DNA of 64,000 nt from assembly GCF_045291545.1 (NCBI RefSeq), contig NZ_CP149514.1:1-64000 (forward strand), in the 5' to 3' direction. This document shows, piece by piece, positions 26,365 through 34,937 of this stretch (position 1 is the first letter of the stretch; the number at the start of each line of letters is the position of its first letter). A program made the position numbers and the translations under genes. Source of the stretch: Gallaecimonas sp045291545 (GTDB lineage Bacteria; Pseudomonadota; Gammaproteobacteria; Enterobacterales; Gallaecimonadaceae). The notes under the pieces are model-generated. The model had not been told where the DNA came from. It searched no databases and saw only the letters and a list, made by a program, of their open reading frames with translations.

Positions 26365-27659
26365 GCGCCCCTCAACAGCCGTTCCACGGCGTCATGATCG
26401 GCCGGTAAGGCCAGATGTTCAGTGGTCTCAATCCCCAATGTCTGCAGATCCTGGCCCAGACGTTCCTGGCACCAGGTATTGACGCGACTGACAAAGCCCG
26501 CCTGATCCAGCTCATCTGCCAGCGGCATTAACAGCAGCAAGGAGCGTTGGCTGGCGTCAAAGAGGTAAATATCGAGGCCGCGACGGGTGGCGGTGAGGTG
26601 TTCAAACACCCGTATCGCCAGACTGTTTTCGCCACTGGCTTGCACCCGCAGCAGCTGTGCCGGAATGCCATAGCGGCTGGCTTCACGCTGCGCCCGTTTG
26701 ACCTGAGCCTGGAAGTACGGCATTTCATCTGGACCCATCACCGGGTTAGCCAGGGCATGGCGCAGCAGGTCGCCAACATGACCGGCCATGACTGCCAGCA
26801 GCGTCAGAGTGGCTTCACGCAGAGCAAAAAACTGCACCTGCTCGACCAGGATCACGCCATAGAGCTGGTCGTTGACGTCGGTCAGTGGGATAGCGACCTG
26901 ATAACGGCTGTTTTCCGCCCGTTCCATCATCTGGTTAACTGAGAACAGCTGACCTTCTTCAAGCATTGCCAGCAGCATCGGATCTTGCGACTCGGGCGTA
27001 CCCATTTGCCCGACCTTGGCCAAGGGTTCTTTAACCAGATGACCATTGTTGACGGCATAAAGGCCGGCGGTTTGCAGGCCGCCATACTCTACAAACAGCC
27101 GCAAAATCGGCTGTGCGACTTTTTCCAAAGAGCGGTCCTGTAACTGGCCAATGGCCGAGCGCACGGCCTGCAGTGACTCCCGCAGACTCAGGGCATGGCC
27201 AGCCAGCATTTGTTCCAGGCGGTCATGGGAGGTGCGCAGCAAGTGATAATGGCGGGTAAAGGTTTCCAGCCGGTCGCGTACATAATCCAGCTGCAGGCGT
27301 TGCTGTTCGTTGGTTTTGTCCCACAGATCACGGAACTCACCGGCTATCATCGTCACCAGCACGTAGCCGATCATGGTGCTAAAGGGGTATTGCTCAAAAG
27401 TGCTCAGCGATTCGGTGCGTACCAGCAGCAACTGCATGGCGATTAAGACCAGCACACTGGCCAGCCCTTTGGCGAAGCCGTAACGCAGAGCCACTAGTAA
27501 AGGCCCCAGCATAGGCCAGCTGAAGTCGCCGTGGTGCCAGAAGGGATCATCCGGGCGCAGCCAGGCCGGCAGCGCCAGCGCCAGGGCGGTGAAGACAATC
27601 ACTTCAAACCAGGACTGCGCTTCGCTGACCTGCCTGGGCCGGCGGAATGAGGCTTTCAT
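26361..27659 (-). CDS. pelD: Pel biosynthesis c-di-GMP receptor PelD
   Basis: PelD is an inner membrane protein with a GAF domain and a degenerate GGDEF domain that binds cyclic di-GMP and switches on Pel synthesis. The 432-residue protein has four predicted membrane segments (about 18-110), a coiled linker, a GAF-like region (about 165-300) and a C-terminal GGDEF-like domain (about 315-430). RGLD at 360-363 fits the RxxD inhibitory-site motif, followed after five residues by a degenerate ASQRS in place of GGDEF, so it should bind but not make c-di-GMP. Both ends overlap neighbours in ATGA. Confidence 0.93.
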   Translation of the reverse strand: MKASFRRPRQVSEAQSWFEVIVFTALALALPAWLRPDDPFWHHGDFSWPMLGPLLVALRYGFAKGLASVLVLIAMQLLLVRTESLSTFEQYPFSTMIGYVLVTMIAGEFRDLWDKTNEQQRLQLDYVRDRLETFTRHYHLLRTSHDRLEQMLAGHALSLRESLQAVRSAIGQLQDRSLEKVAQPILRLFVEYGGLQTAGLYAVNNGHLVKEPLAKVGQMGTPESQDPMLLAMLEEGQLFSVNQMMERAENSRYQVAIPLTDVNDQLYGVILVEQVQFFALREATLTLLAVMAGHVGDLLRHALANPVMGPDEMPYFQAQVKRAQREASRYGIPAQLLRVQASGENSLAIRVFEHLTATRRGLDIYLFDASQRSLLLLMPLADELDQAGFVSRVNTWCQERLGQDLQTLGIETTEHLALPADHDAVERLLRGA

Positions 27660-28171
27660 TTTCCGGCCTCAATGCCGTCGAGCAGGTCGTCAATCACGTC
27701 CTGCGCTGTTGCGGCCAGGTTGTCGCGGCCCCAGCCGGAGCGGGCAATGGTGCCGGTCCAGACGGGGGTGTCATCGCCCACTTTGGTCAGGTTCAGGGTA
27801 ATGGCGACCACTGGCTCTCCGTCCAGGCCGGCTTTATAACGCCATTCCTCAATGGTGCCGCTGAGCACGTAGCCGACCGTCTGCTTGGCAAGCCATTGCT
27901 GCGCCTGGGTTGCCCGGTACTGGTCATCCAGCGGCGGCAGGCCTTTTTGCACTAGGCGGGGGTAGCGGGCCAACTTGGGCAAGCCACGCTGCTGCCAGAG
28001 GCTGGCCAGAATATCCTCGGCCCGCTCACCGGCCAACGGTGTCTGGGCATGATTGACCAGCGGCATCATGGCCACTTTGGTACTCGGTGGCAGCGATACG
28101 GTATCGCTGACCCGGCTGGTAGTGCAGGCGCTGAGCAGCAGCGCCAGGCAGGGCAGTATGAGCCGGAACAT
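27656..28171 (-). CDS. pelC: Pel outer membrane lipoprotein PelC
   Basis: PelC is an outer membrane lipoprotein that forms a dodecameric ring on the periplasmic side and funnels the cationic Pel polymer to PelB. The 171-residue protein (P. aeruginosa 172) has a lipoprotein signal with lipobox LLSAC, lipidated Cys16. Start at 28171 lies 16 bases after the pelB stop; its end overlaps pelD in ATGA. Confidence 0.94.
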   Translation of the reverse strand: MFRLILPCLALLLSACTTSRVSDTVSLPPSTKVAMMPLVNHAQTPLAGERAEDILASLWQQRGLPKLARYPRLVQKGLPPLDDQYRATQAQQWLAKQTVGYVLSGTIEEWRYKAGLDGEPVVAITLNLTKVGDDTPVWTGTIARSGWGRDNLAATAQDVIDDLLDGIEAGK

Positions 28172-28187
28172 AATTTCTCCTTAAACC

Positions 28188-31100
28188 CTAAAAATGAAAG
28201 TAGTAGCCCAGAGTTAACTGGGTATCGGCAGCACCAACACGGTTGCTGCTTTGGTAACTCAGTTGCAGTTTTAGTAAATCGTCCCCCAGCAGTGACCAGC
28301 CAATGCCGCCAGTAACAGCGATATCTCCTTGATGTACCTGCGGCTGATAACCGACACTGATATCCAGTAGCCAGGCGGGTTCGGCGCCCAGGTGCGGAGG
28401 GGTTAATTCAGCGCCGGGGCCAAAAACCGAGCCAATGGCAAAGCGGCGGAATGACTCCAGTGTCACTTCCCGGCCCGGTTGGCCGGGAATAGGCAGAGGT
28501 GGCTTATCAGGGAACTTCTGCCAGGTAGCGCTGGTATAAGCGGTCCAGCCGGGGCGGTCCTTGAGCACGGCGAACTGGTAGCGGCCGTCAAATTGCTGGC
28601 CGCTGCCCAGCGTCGGGCCGTTACGTAGTGCCAGGGTCAGTTCTGAAACGGCTAATTGCAGTTGCTGGCGGCCATCCAGTTGGTATTGCCCCCACAATTG
28701 CCATTGCCGCTGCTCGCCAAACGCCAGCAAGTTATCTGACTGGCGGCTTTCGGCACCGTCGTCGAAGCTCAAGCCCAAAGTGGTGCGGTTATCCCACTGA
28801 TAATCGGCGCCAAGGTGCAAACCCGTGCGCTTTGCTATCACCCCCTGGTGATGATCAACGCCAGCATTGAGGTGCCAGCGACCGAGTTGCCAGTCTCCTG
28901 CCAGTGCCAGCAAAGCGCCGTTATTGCCCTGGTTACGCTGATAGCCGGCACCCAGGTGCCACTGGCCCTCGGCAAACGGCAGGTACAGATCCATGCCCCA
29001 TTGGCTACTGTTCAGGCCGGCTTTGGGTTGCCAGCTAAGAGCCAGCGCCCGGAAGTGATGGGGGCGGGCGGCCCGGGCCAGATCCAGCGCATCCTCGCTG
29101 GGTAGGCCGGTAATACGCGCTTGCCAGCGGCTCATGGCCCGATAGGGGCGGCGTAGATAAAGCCAGGCGTTCACCTCATCCAGTGGTGTCAATGTGCCGC
29201 TGCGGGCGAGCTGGTTAACGTCGTGGAAACGACCGTCGTGCATGGCCAGCTGTAACTGTTGCCAGGCTTCCAGGTGGCGAGCGCCGGTACGGTGCAGCCA
29301 CCAGCTGGCGACAGCCTGGGAGGGTGCCATGGGAGCCAGGGTGGCCATGGAGAAGTGACCGTGCAGTGCGGGCAGGACCTGCTCACCTTGCCAGCGCAGC
29401 ATCAGCTCGGCATAGGCGGTGTCGTCCTGAGGCAGCTTCTCCGCCAGATAACGGTCAAGGCGGTAAGCCTGATCCTGCCAGCCCATTTGCCGCATTACCT
29501 CTGCCAGGTTGGCCAGAACCGGTAGGTTGTCTGGCTGCTGCTGAGCAAGCAGATGCAGATAAAAATAAGCGCTGGGCCATTGTTGCAGGCGCTGGGCCAG
29601 GCTGGCCATTAACGGTGCCCACAGCAAAGAAGGAGGATCTTGCCGGTGTGCAGCAAAAACGGCTCGAATGGTTTGTTCGTCGTTGCTGGCCAGTGCCAGC
29701 CAGCCTTTGCCCTGCAAGACATCGTCGTTGGTGGGGTTGAGATACTCCGCTTTACTGAGCGCCTCGGCGGCCAGTGCAAACTGACGTTGATACTGGTACC
29801 ACATGGATTGGTACAGCCAGGCTGTGGCCAAGGTGGAGGCGGGCGGCTGGCTGTTGAGGCGGGCGCTGAGGCGGCTGAAACTGTCGGCATCTTTGAGCTG
29901 CCAGGCCAGCTCGGCTATCTGATTACTGGTTTCGACAGAAACGGGCAGTGTCCACAGGTAGGCCAGCAAGCCAGGCTTGTCGTCGGCGTAGCGCAATTGC
30001 TGGTAACGCCGCTCAATTTCCGGGGAATTGATTCCCAGGCGCCGTAACTGCTGGTAGGCCAGCAGAGATTGTGGTTTGTCGTTCAATTGCCAGGCCAGTG
30101 TGGCCCGTAACTGCCAGAAATCTTGGTCATCACTTTTATTGAGCGTCTTTAGCACCCTAAGGGATTTCTGGGGTTGGCCTTTCAGCCAGAACGCACGGGC
30201 AAACCAACTCAGCGCCTGTTCGTCACGGGGGCCTTGGTAGTGCGGCCACAGGGCGATCAGGGCGTCCAGTTCGCCGAGGTTGTTATAGGTTTCAGCTTCC
30301 CATTGCTGGGTTTGTAAGGTCTTGCCCCATCGTTGCTGGTAAAAGCGAATGTCGGCCATCAACTGCTGTGGATCGCCCTGCCAGCGGTGGGCGTCTATCC
30401 ATTGGTCGATCTGCGTGGCGCTTAGCCGCTGGTGGTGAGCCAGATAGCGAAAAATATGGGTGACATCGTCAAAGCGAAACAGGCCGATAGCGTCATGCAG
30501 GCTGCTTTCCACGTCCTTGATTTTGGCCTTGCCATGGCGCATCAGCCAGCGCATGTCGTAAAGTGCGCCACCGGCATCGTTGAGCCAGCGCTTCAGCTGC
30601 CAGTTTTGGTAGTACAGTTTGGCATTGTCCGGATCCCGGGCCAGTAGCTGGTCAGTAAGGCGCTGCGCTGTGCGGATATCACCGTTGGCCAGGCTAGCCT
30701 GCATGGCTTGTTGCAGCAGCTTGCGATCATTGGGATTTTTGGCCAGTAAGGCGCGAATGGCCCGCTCGGCTTCGGTGGTATCACCAGCCAGGCGGGCCAG
30801 CTGATAGGTCCGAGCCAGTTCGCCGTCACCATGCTTTTGCCACCATTGGTAGGCTTGCAACGGGCGGTTTGCCGCCAGCGCCGCCGTCACGGCATCATCA
30901 ACATTACGGGCGTTGACCCGGCCCTGATACAAATCGGTGGCCCGGCCGGGTTTGCCGGCGGCCATCCAGAAGTGAGCGGCTTCCAGTACCCGCCCTTGTG
31001 TTTTCAGATAGCGAGCCACCGCATCATTCATGCCGGCAGCTTTGGCATATTGCAAACTCTCGTCATTCCAGATGCTGACATCCTTGAGGCTGTCCCTGAG

Positions 31101-31478
31101 GGTAGTCAGCAGCGGATCATCGGCTTTGGCGCCGGTATCCTGCCAGCGGTGAAACAGCAGCTTGCTATGCATGCGGGTAACGGCTGGGGAGGGGGGGAGT
31201 CCTCCTAACAGGTGCATGGCTTCAGCCCATTGGCCGGCTTGCAGCTCGACATCGGCCAGCTTCAGTTTCAGCTTCGGGTCGTTGGGGTTCTGGGCCAGAG
31301 CGGCTTTCAAGTAGGCCGCGGCCAGGGCGGCATCCTTTGGCTGCTGCTGTTCATGTTCAAAAAACAGCGTGCGGGGAAAGAGGATGTACAGCATCAGCAG
31401 GGTGACAACCAGCGTCAGCAAGGCGGCGGGCTTGGAAATCAGTGCCGGCCGTTTGTGGTCAGGGATACGCCGGTTCAC
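28188..31478 (-). CDS. pelB: Pel export outer membrane porin with TPR scaffold PelB
   Basis: PelB exports the Pel polymer through a C-terminal beta-barrel while its long periplasmic TPR scaffold binds the hydrolase/deacetylase PelA. The 1096-residue product is somewhat shorter than P. aeruginosa PelB (1193). It has an N-terminal membrane anchor (about 17-40), many TPR helices (for example LKLKLADVELQAGQWAEAMH) and a barrel region from about residue 820 to the end (YYFHF). The start is GTG at 31478, overlapping the pelA stop in GTGA. Confidence 0.94.
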   Translation of the reverse strand: MNRRIPDHKRPALISKPAALLTLVVTLLMLYILFPRTLFFEHEQQQPKDAALAAAYLKAALAQNPNDPKLKLKLADVELQAGQWAEAMHLLGGLPPSPAVTRMHSKLLFHRWQDTGAKADDPLLTTLRDSLKDVSIWNDESLQYAKAAGMNDAVARYLKTQGRVLEAAHFWMAAGKPGRATDLYQGRVNARNVDDAVTAALAANRPLQAYQWWQKHGDGELARTYQLARLAGDTTEAERAIRALLAKNPNDRKLLQQAMQASLANGDIRTAQRLTDQLLARDPDNAKLYYQNWQLKRWLNDAGGALYDMRWLMRHGKAKIKDVESSLHDAIGLFRFDDVTHIFRYLAHHQRLSATQIDQWIDAHRWQGDPQQLMADIRFYQQRWGKTLQTQQWEAETYNNLGELDALIALWPHYQGPRDEQALSWFARAFWLKGQPQKSLRVLKTLNKSDDQDFWQLRATLAWQLNDKPQSLLAYQQLRRLGINSPEIERRYQQLRYADDKPGLLAYLWTLPVSVETSNQIAELAWQLKDADSFSRLSARLNSQPPASTLATAWLYQSMWYQYQRQFALAAEALSKAEYLNPTNDDVLQGKGWLALASNDEQTIRAVFAAHRQDPPSLLWAPLMASLAQRLQQWPSAYFYLHLLAQQQPDNLPVLANLAEVMRQMGWQDQAYRLDRYLAEKLPQDDTAYAELMLRWQGEQVLPALHGHFSMATLAPMAPSQAVASWWLHRTGARHLEAWQQLQLAMHDGRFHDVNQLARSGTLTPLDEVNAWLYLRRPYRAMSRWQARITGLPSEDALDLARAARPHHFRALALSWQPKAGLNSSQWGMDLYLPFAEGQWHLGAGYQRNQGNNGALLALAGDWQLGRWHLNAGVDHHQGVIAKRTGLHLGADYQWDNRTTLGLSFDDGAESRQSDNLLAFGEQRQWQLWGQYQLDGRQQLQLAVSELTLALRNGPTLGSGQQFDGRYQFAVLKDRPGWTAYTSATWQKFPDKPPLPIPGQPGREVTLESFRRFAIGSVFGPGAELTPPHLGAEPAWLLDISVGYQPQVHQGDIAVTGGIGWSLLGDDLLKLQLSYQSSNRVGAADTQLTLGYYFHF

Positions 31479-34180
31479 TGGCTGGCCCCACAGTACAAGT
31501 GGCCGCGAAACTCCCCGTGCGGCAATACAAAGTGCGTCAGTTGCCCAACGCTCTTACCTTGATAATGCTGCCCTTTGTCACTGACTAACTGGCAGCCTCG
31601 GGCGTTGGCCAGCATGAGGTCGGCGGTACCAGCCCAGGCCTGAAAGTGAATGTGTCGGCCTCGCTGCCAGCTGTACAGCTGCACATTGGCATTAGCCAGA
31701 TAAGGCTGCCGGGATTCCTGGCGGGGTTTGAGTACAACGCGGGCATCACCGGTGGGCAGGTGCAGGTAGCGGCCATCTACCGTCGTGCCAGCCAGCCCCT
31801 GGCTGCGATCAATATCAGCAAACCCCAGGGCTTTGGGCAGGCGCAGGGTGCGAATATTGCGGCTGCTGAGCAGCCAGTGGCCTTGCGCATCTTTGGCCAG
31901 GGCGGAAAAGTAAAAATCTCTGGCCATGCGAGCGTAATGACTCAGGTGCACCGGCGTATTGGGGTGACTTAGCACGTAATCATAAACCGAGCGCAGCGCT
32001 CCCAGACCTGCCGGGTTAGCACCGGAGTAGAAGTGGTAATAGATGGTAAAAGGCTTGATGCGCAGTGGTGCGCCGGTTGCGGCAAAGGTTTCCCGAACAC
32101 GTCTGTAGCCATAAAAAGGCCCATGCCAGAGGTTGGTATAGACATTTTCATTCATCACCGGCGCGTAAATCTGGTACAGCAGCTCTCCCTCTGGGCGGCC
32201 AATGGGCCAGGCCATGCTCAGGCTGGGGTTAGTCTTCAGCAGTTTGGTATTACCGCCATTGACATTCAGCACGCCCATATTACGGGCCCGCAGCAGTGCT
32301 TTGGGGCCAGGAGCGGCATCGCCTGACCACAGCATCATCACTACTTTCTTACCGGCGGGAGCCAGGGTGTGGTTGATGTAATTGATAGAGCCGTCGATTT
32401 CCTTTTTAAGACTGACCTTATGGTAGCCGGGGATGGTCAGGTGTTCGCCATATTCGGTTTCACCACCGGTGCTGTGCTGGCGTCCGGCCAGCTCAGACCA
32501 GTTAAAAGGATGGCTGTAAGTGTGAGAGGCAATCTCCACCCAGGGTTTTTTGAAAATGTCCCGGGCAATGTCTTCCAGCTGTGGGCTGATCTTCGGGTAC
32601 ATGCCGGTAGGGCCCACTTCACCCTGAATGACAGACACGGTGATCGGCAGCTTATAGTGGTCAATGATTTCATTTTCGATCACCTGAGCGGCATAGGGCT
32701 GGCCGGGGAAGCGGGCCAGGCTGGGAAAACCGTCACCGTCGATATGGGCGGTCATGAGCCGTCGGCCGCTCTCAGTGGTAACATCTGGCGCCGGGATCGG
32801 TTGCAGTTTCAGGCCACGCTGGAGAATGGCCAGCGGGTCAACCACCCAGTGCGAATCACCATCTGGTAAATACTGCACCACCCACGGGGCCACCAATAGC
32901 AGGCCATCCGGGCCTTCGGTGGCTTGTTGCACGGTGGCGCCATTGGCGGCCTTGACTGCGATAAGCGACTGGCCTTGCTTCCCCAGGGTCAAGGGGTAAG
33001 GTTCGAGACTCGCCAAAGACGGATTCCCTTCGCCTTTTAGCCAGGCTGATTTATGCATTAACTGGTAGGGGCCGGGTGGTGTGCTGTCAGTCATCGCCGC
33101 CCCCAATCCCTGCAGCAATTGAGGATCTTCCGGGGCATCACCCAGTAACAGCAGCGGTAACTTACCCTGTATCTGGTGCAGCCAGTGCATCAGTTTTGGT
33201 TGATATAGTGCCGGCTCTTCTGCCCAGACAATGACTCCGGCATAAAGACCGGTGTCAGCTGGCGGTAGCGGGGACTTACTGATGTCAACGTAATCGGGAA
33301 TATAACCGAGGTATTCCAGCATCGTGGCCAGGCGTTGGTGCACATCCAGGTTGATCAGGCTTTCGATGTTACTGTCGAAAGGGATCAGCACCTTTCTGGC
33401 CACCGGAGTCAGGTTCGAAGTACCCCAGGTCAGCAAGTGGCCATCGGCTACCCAAGGGGTAAAGCCTGCCTTGATGATATTGTCGGCCATGGCCCGGCGC
33501 TGGCCCGGCTTGGCATAGTCAATAACCTGCACCTTAAAACCCAGCTGCCGGGCTTTATGCAACTGCGCAAGCAACCATTTTTGACCGCTTTCCTGAGTGT
33601 GGCTGTAGCGGTCATCTTGCGGTTGGTAGTGGCTGTACAGGCCCTCTGCTACCACTGTCTCAGCTTTACCCTGTAATTGTGGCAGCAGTTCAAAACCGCG
33701 ATTCAGTACCAGATGGTTATCAAATAGCCGCGCTAATTTTTGGATCAGGCTCAGCAGCGCCAGCTGCTGGGCTTTTTGTTGTGGGGCGGGTAATAACTGA
33801 TAACTGTCCAGGGTGTCGAGAAAAAGTCCATGAAAGCCACGGACTTTCAACGCCTTAGCCTGGGTCAGCAGTTGCTGCTGCCAAGCCGTGCTGGTCAGGT
33901 CCATGACCTGGCTGTGCCAGTTGGGGTTGCTCAGCAACCCTTTGGCTCCGCTGGCGAAGGATTCGCCAACACTGAGATAGCCATAAGTACCGATATGGCG
34001 TTTGGCCAACCATTTCAGCTCAATATCGCGGGTGTGATCCGGCTGCACAACCACGCCGGGGTAGAAGGTCATTTCCGCCAGCGGTAACGGCTGACCATAG
34101 AAAAAGGCCAAACTGTGGCTGGTTGGTTTGGCAAGCGCAGGAAGGCAAAACAACAATGCCAGCAGCAGGTATTTTTTCAT
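31475..34180 (-). CDS. pelA: Pel polysaccharide hydrolase/deacetylase PelA
   Basis: PelA is a periplasmic enzyme that partly deacetylates Pel and can also cleave it. The 901-residue protein (P. aeruginosa 948) has a signal peptide (MKKYLLLALLFCLPALAK), an N-terminal GH114-type hydrolase domain with HGLFLDTLDSY and a likely catalytic Glu179 (VVAEGLY), a middle region, and a CE4-like deacetylase with metal ligands Asp481/Asp483 (TAHIDGDGF) and His553/His557 (SHTYSHPF). It is the first gene of pelABCDEFG and starts after a 200-base divergent region shared with hemG. Confidence 0.95.
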   Translation of the reverse strand: MKKYLLLALLFCLPALAKPTSHSLAFFYGQPLPLAEMTFYPGVVVQPDHTRDIELKWLAKRHIGTYGYLSVGESFASGAKGLLSNPNWHSQVMDLTSTAWQQQLLTQAKALKVRGFHGLFLDTLDSYQLLPAPQQKAQQLALLSLIQKLARLFDNHLVLNRGFELLPQLQGKAETVVAEGLYSHYQPQDDRYSHTQESGQKWLLAQLHKARQLGFKVQVIDYAKPGQRRAMADNIIKAGFTPWVADGHLLTWGTSNLTPVARKVLIPFDSNIESLINLDVHQRLATMLEYLGYIPDYVDISKSPLPPADTGLYAGVIVWAEEPALYQPKLMHWLHQIQGKLPLLLLGDAPEDPQLLQGLGAAMTDSTPPGPYQLMHKSAWLKGEGNPSLASLEPYPLTLGKQGQSLIAVKAANGATVQQATEGPDGLLLVAPWVVQYLPDGDSHWVVDPLAILQRGLKLQPIPAPDVTTESGRRLMTAHIDGDGFPSLARFPGQPYAAQVIENEIIDHYKLPITVSVIQGEVGPTGMYPKISPQLEDIARDIFKKPWVEIASHTYSHPFNWSELAGRQHSTGGETEYGEHLTIPGYHKVSLKKEIDGSINYINHTLAPAGKKVVMMLWSGDAAPGPKALLRARNMGVLNVNGGNTKLLKTNPSLSMAWPIGRPEGELLYQIYAPVMNENVYTNLWHGPFYGYRRVRETFAATGAPLRIKPFTIYYHFYSGANPAGLGALRSVYDYVLSHPNTPVHLSHYARMARDFYFSALAKDAQGHWLLSSRNIRTLRLPKALGFADIDRSQGLAGTTVDGRYLHLPTGDARVVLKPRQESRQPYLANANVQLYSWQRGRHIHFQAWAGTADLMLANARGCQLVSDKGQHYQGKSVGQLTHFVLPHGEFRGHLYCGASQ

Positions 34181-34382
34181 TTATTATCCCTTCGCCAGCA
34201 TCCGTGCACCTGCTCATATTAATTAGGTTACGTCGATATTTTGACGCTGCCGTGTAGGGTAGTCAAATTATGTACTGTGACAATTTTGGCAAAATCAAGG
34301 TTTTACTGTCGTTGTCTGGTTTGCAGAACAGGTTGTTTATGGGGTACAAGGTGGCGATGAATATCGGCAGAAAAGAGCACGC
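34181..34382. promoter_or_regulatory. Divergent promoter region pelA/hemG
   Basis: This AT-rich 202-base region separates pelA (minus) from hemG (plus) and must hold both promoters. On the minus strand TTGACT, a 17-base spacer and CAAAAT form a modest sigma-70-like candidate for pel. A small ATTTTGGCAAAAT repeat lies near 34283. I see no clear sigma-54 promoter. Confidence 0.45.
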
Positions 34383-34937
34383 ATGACATCTTATACCTAC
34401 CTGCTGGCCTATTCCTCCGTCGACGGCCAGACCCGCCAGATAATGCAGCGGATCGCCCGCACCTTACAGGATGCTGGCCATCAGGTGCGTTTTTGCGATA
34501 TCGAGCGGCACGCACAGCCAGAATGGCAGGGTATTGACCATGTGGTGGTGGGTGGCGCGGTCCGTTATGGTGATCACCGGCCGGGCTTGTACCAGTTTGT
34601 CAGTGAGCAGTTAAGTGAGTTGACCGTGCGGCCCAATGCCTTTTTCTCGGTCAACATGACCGCCAGAAAGCCTGGCAAAGATACCCCAGAAGGCTCCCGC
34701 TATATTGAGAAGTTTCTGCAAAAAAGCCGTTGGCAGCCCCAGCAGTTGGCGGTGTTTGCCGGGGCCTTGCGCTGGCAGCGCTATGGCCTGTTCGACAAGA
34801 CCATGATCCGCTTCATTATGTGGCTTACCAAAGGCCCTACCGATACCCGCCAGGACGTGGAGCTGACCAACTGGGCAGCTGTGGATGCTTTTGCTGCCAA
34901 ACTTACTGGCGCCAAAACGCCGGTGTCAGCACCGTAA
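34383..34937 (+). CDS. hemG: Quinone-dependent protoporphyrinogen IX dehydrogenase HemG
   Basis: HemG is a flavodoxin-like FMN enzyme that oxidises protoporphyrinogen IX to protoporphyrin IX in haem synthesis and passes electrons to quinone. The 184-residue protein (E. coli 181) has the FMN loop YSSVDGQTRQI, the GGAVRYGDHRPGLYQF motif and the insert region ending FIMWLTKGPTDTRQDVELTNW, all typical. The last 35 bases overlap the convergent trkH 3' end, an unusual arrangement because the two genes are codirectional in E. coli. Confidence 0.95.
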   Translation: MTSYTYLLAYSSVDGQTRQIMQRIARTLQDAGHQVRFCDIERHAQPEWQGIDHVVVGGAVRYGDHRPGLYQFVSEQLSELTVRPNAFFSVNMTARKPGKDTPEGSRYIEKFLQKSRWQPQQLAVFAGALRWQRYGLFDKTMIRFIMWLTKGPTDTRQDVELTNWAAVDAFAAKLTGAKTPVSAP

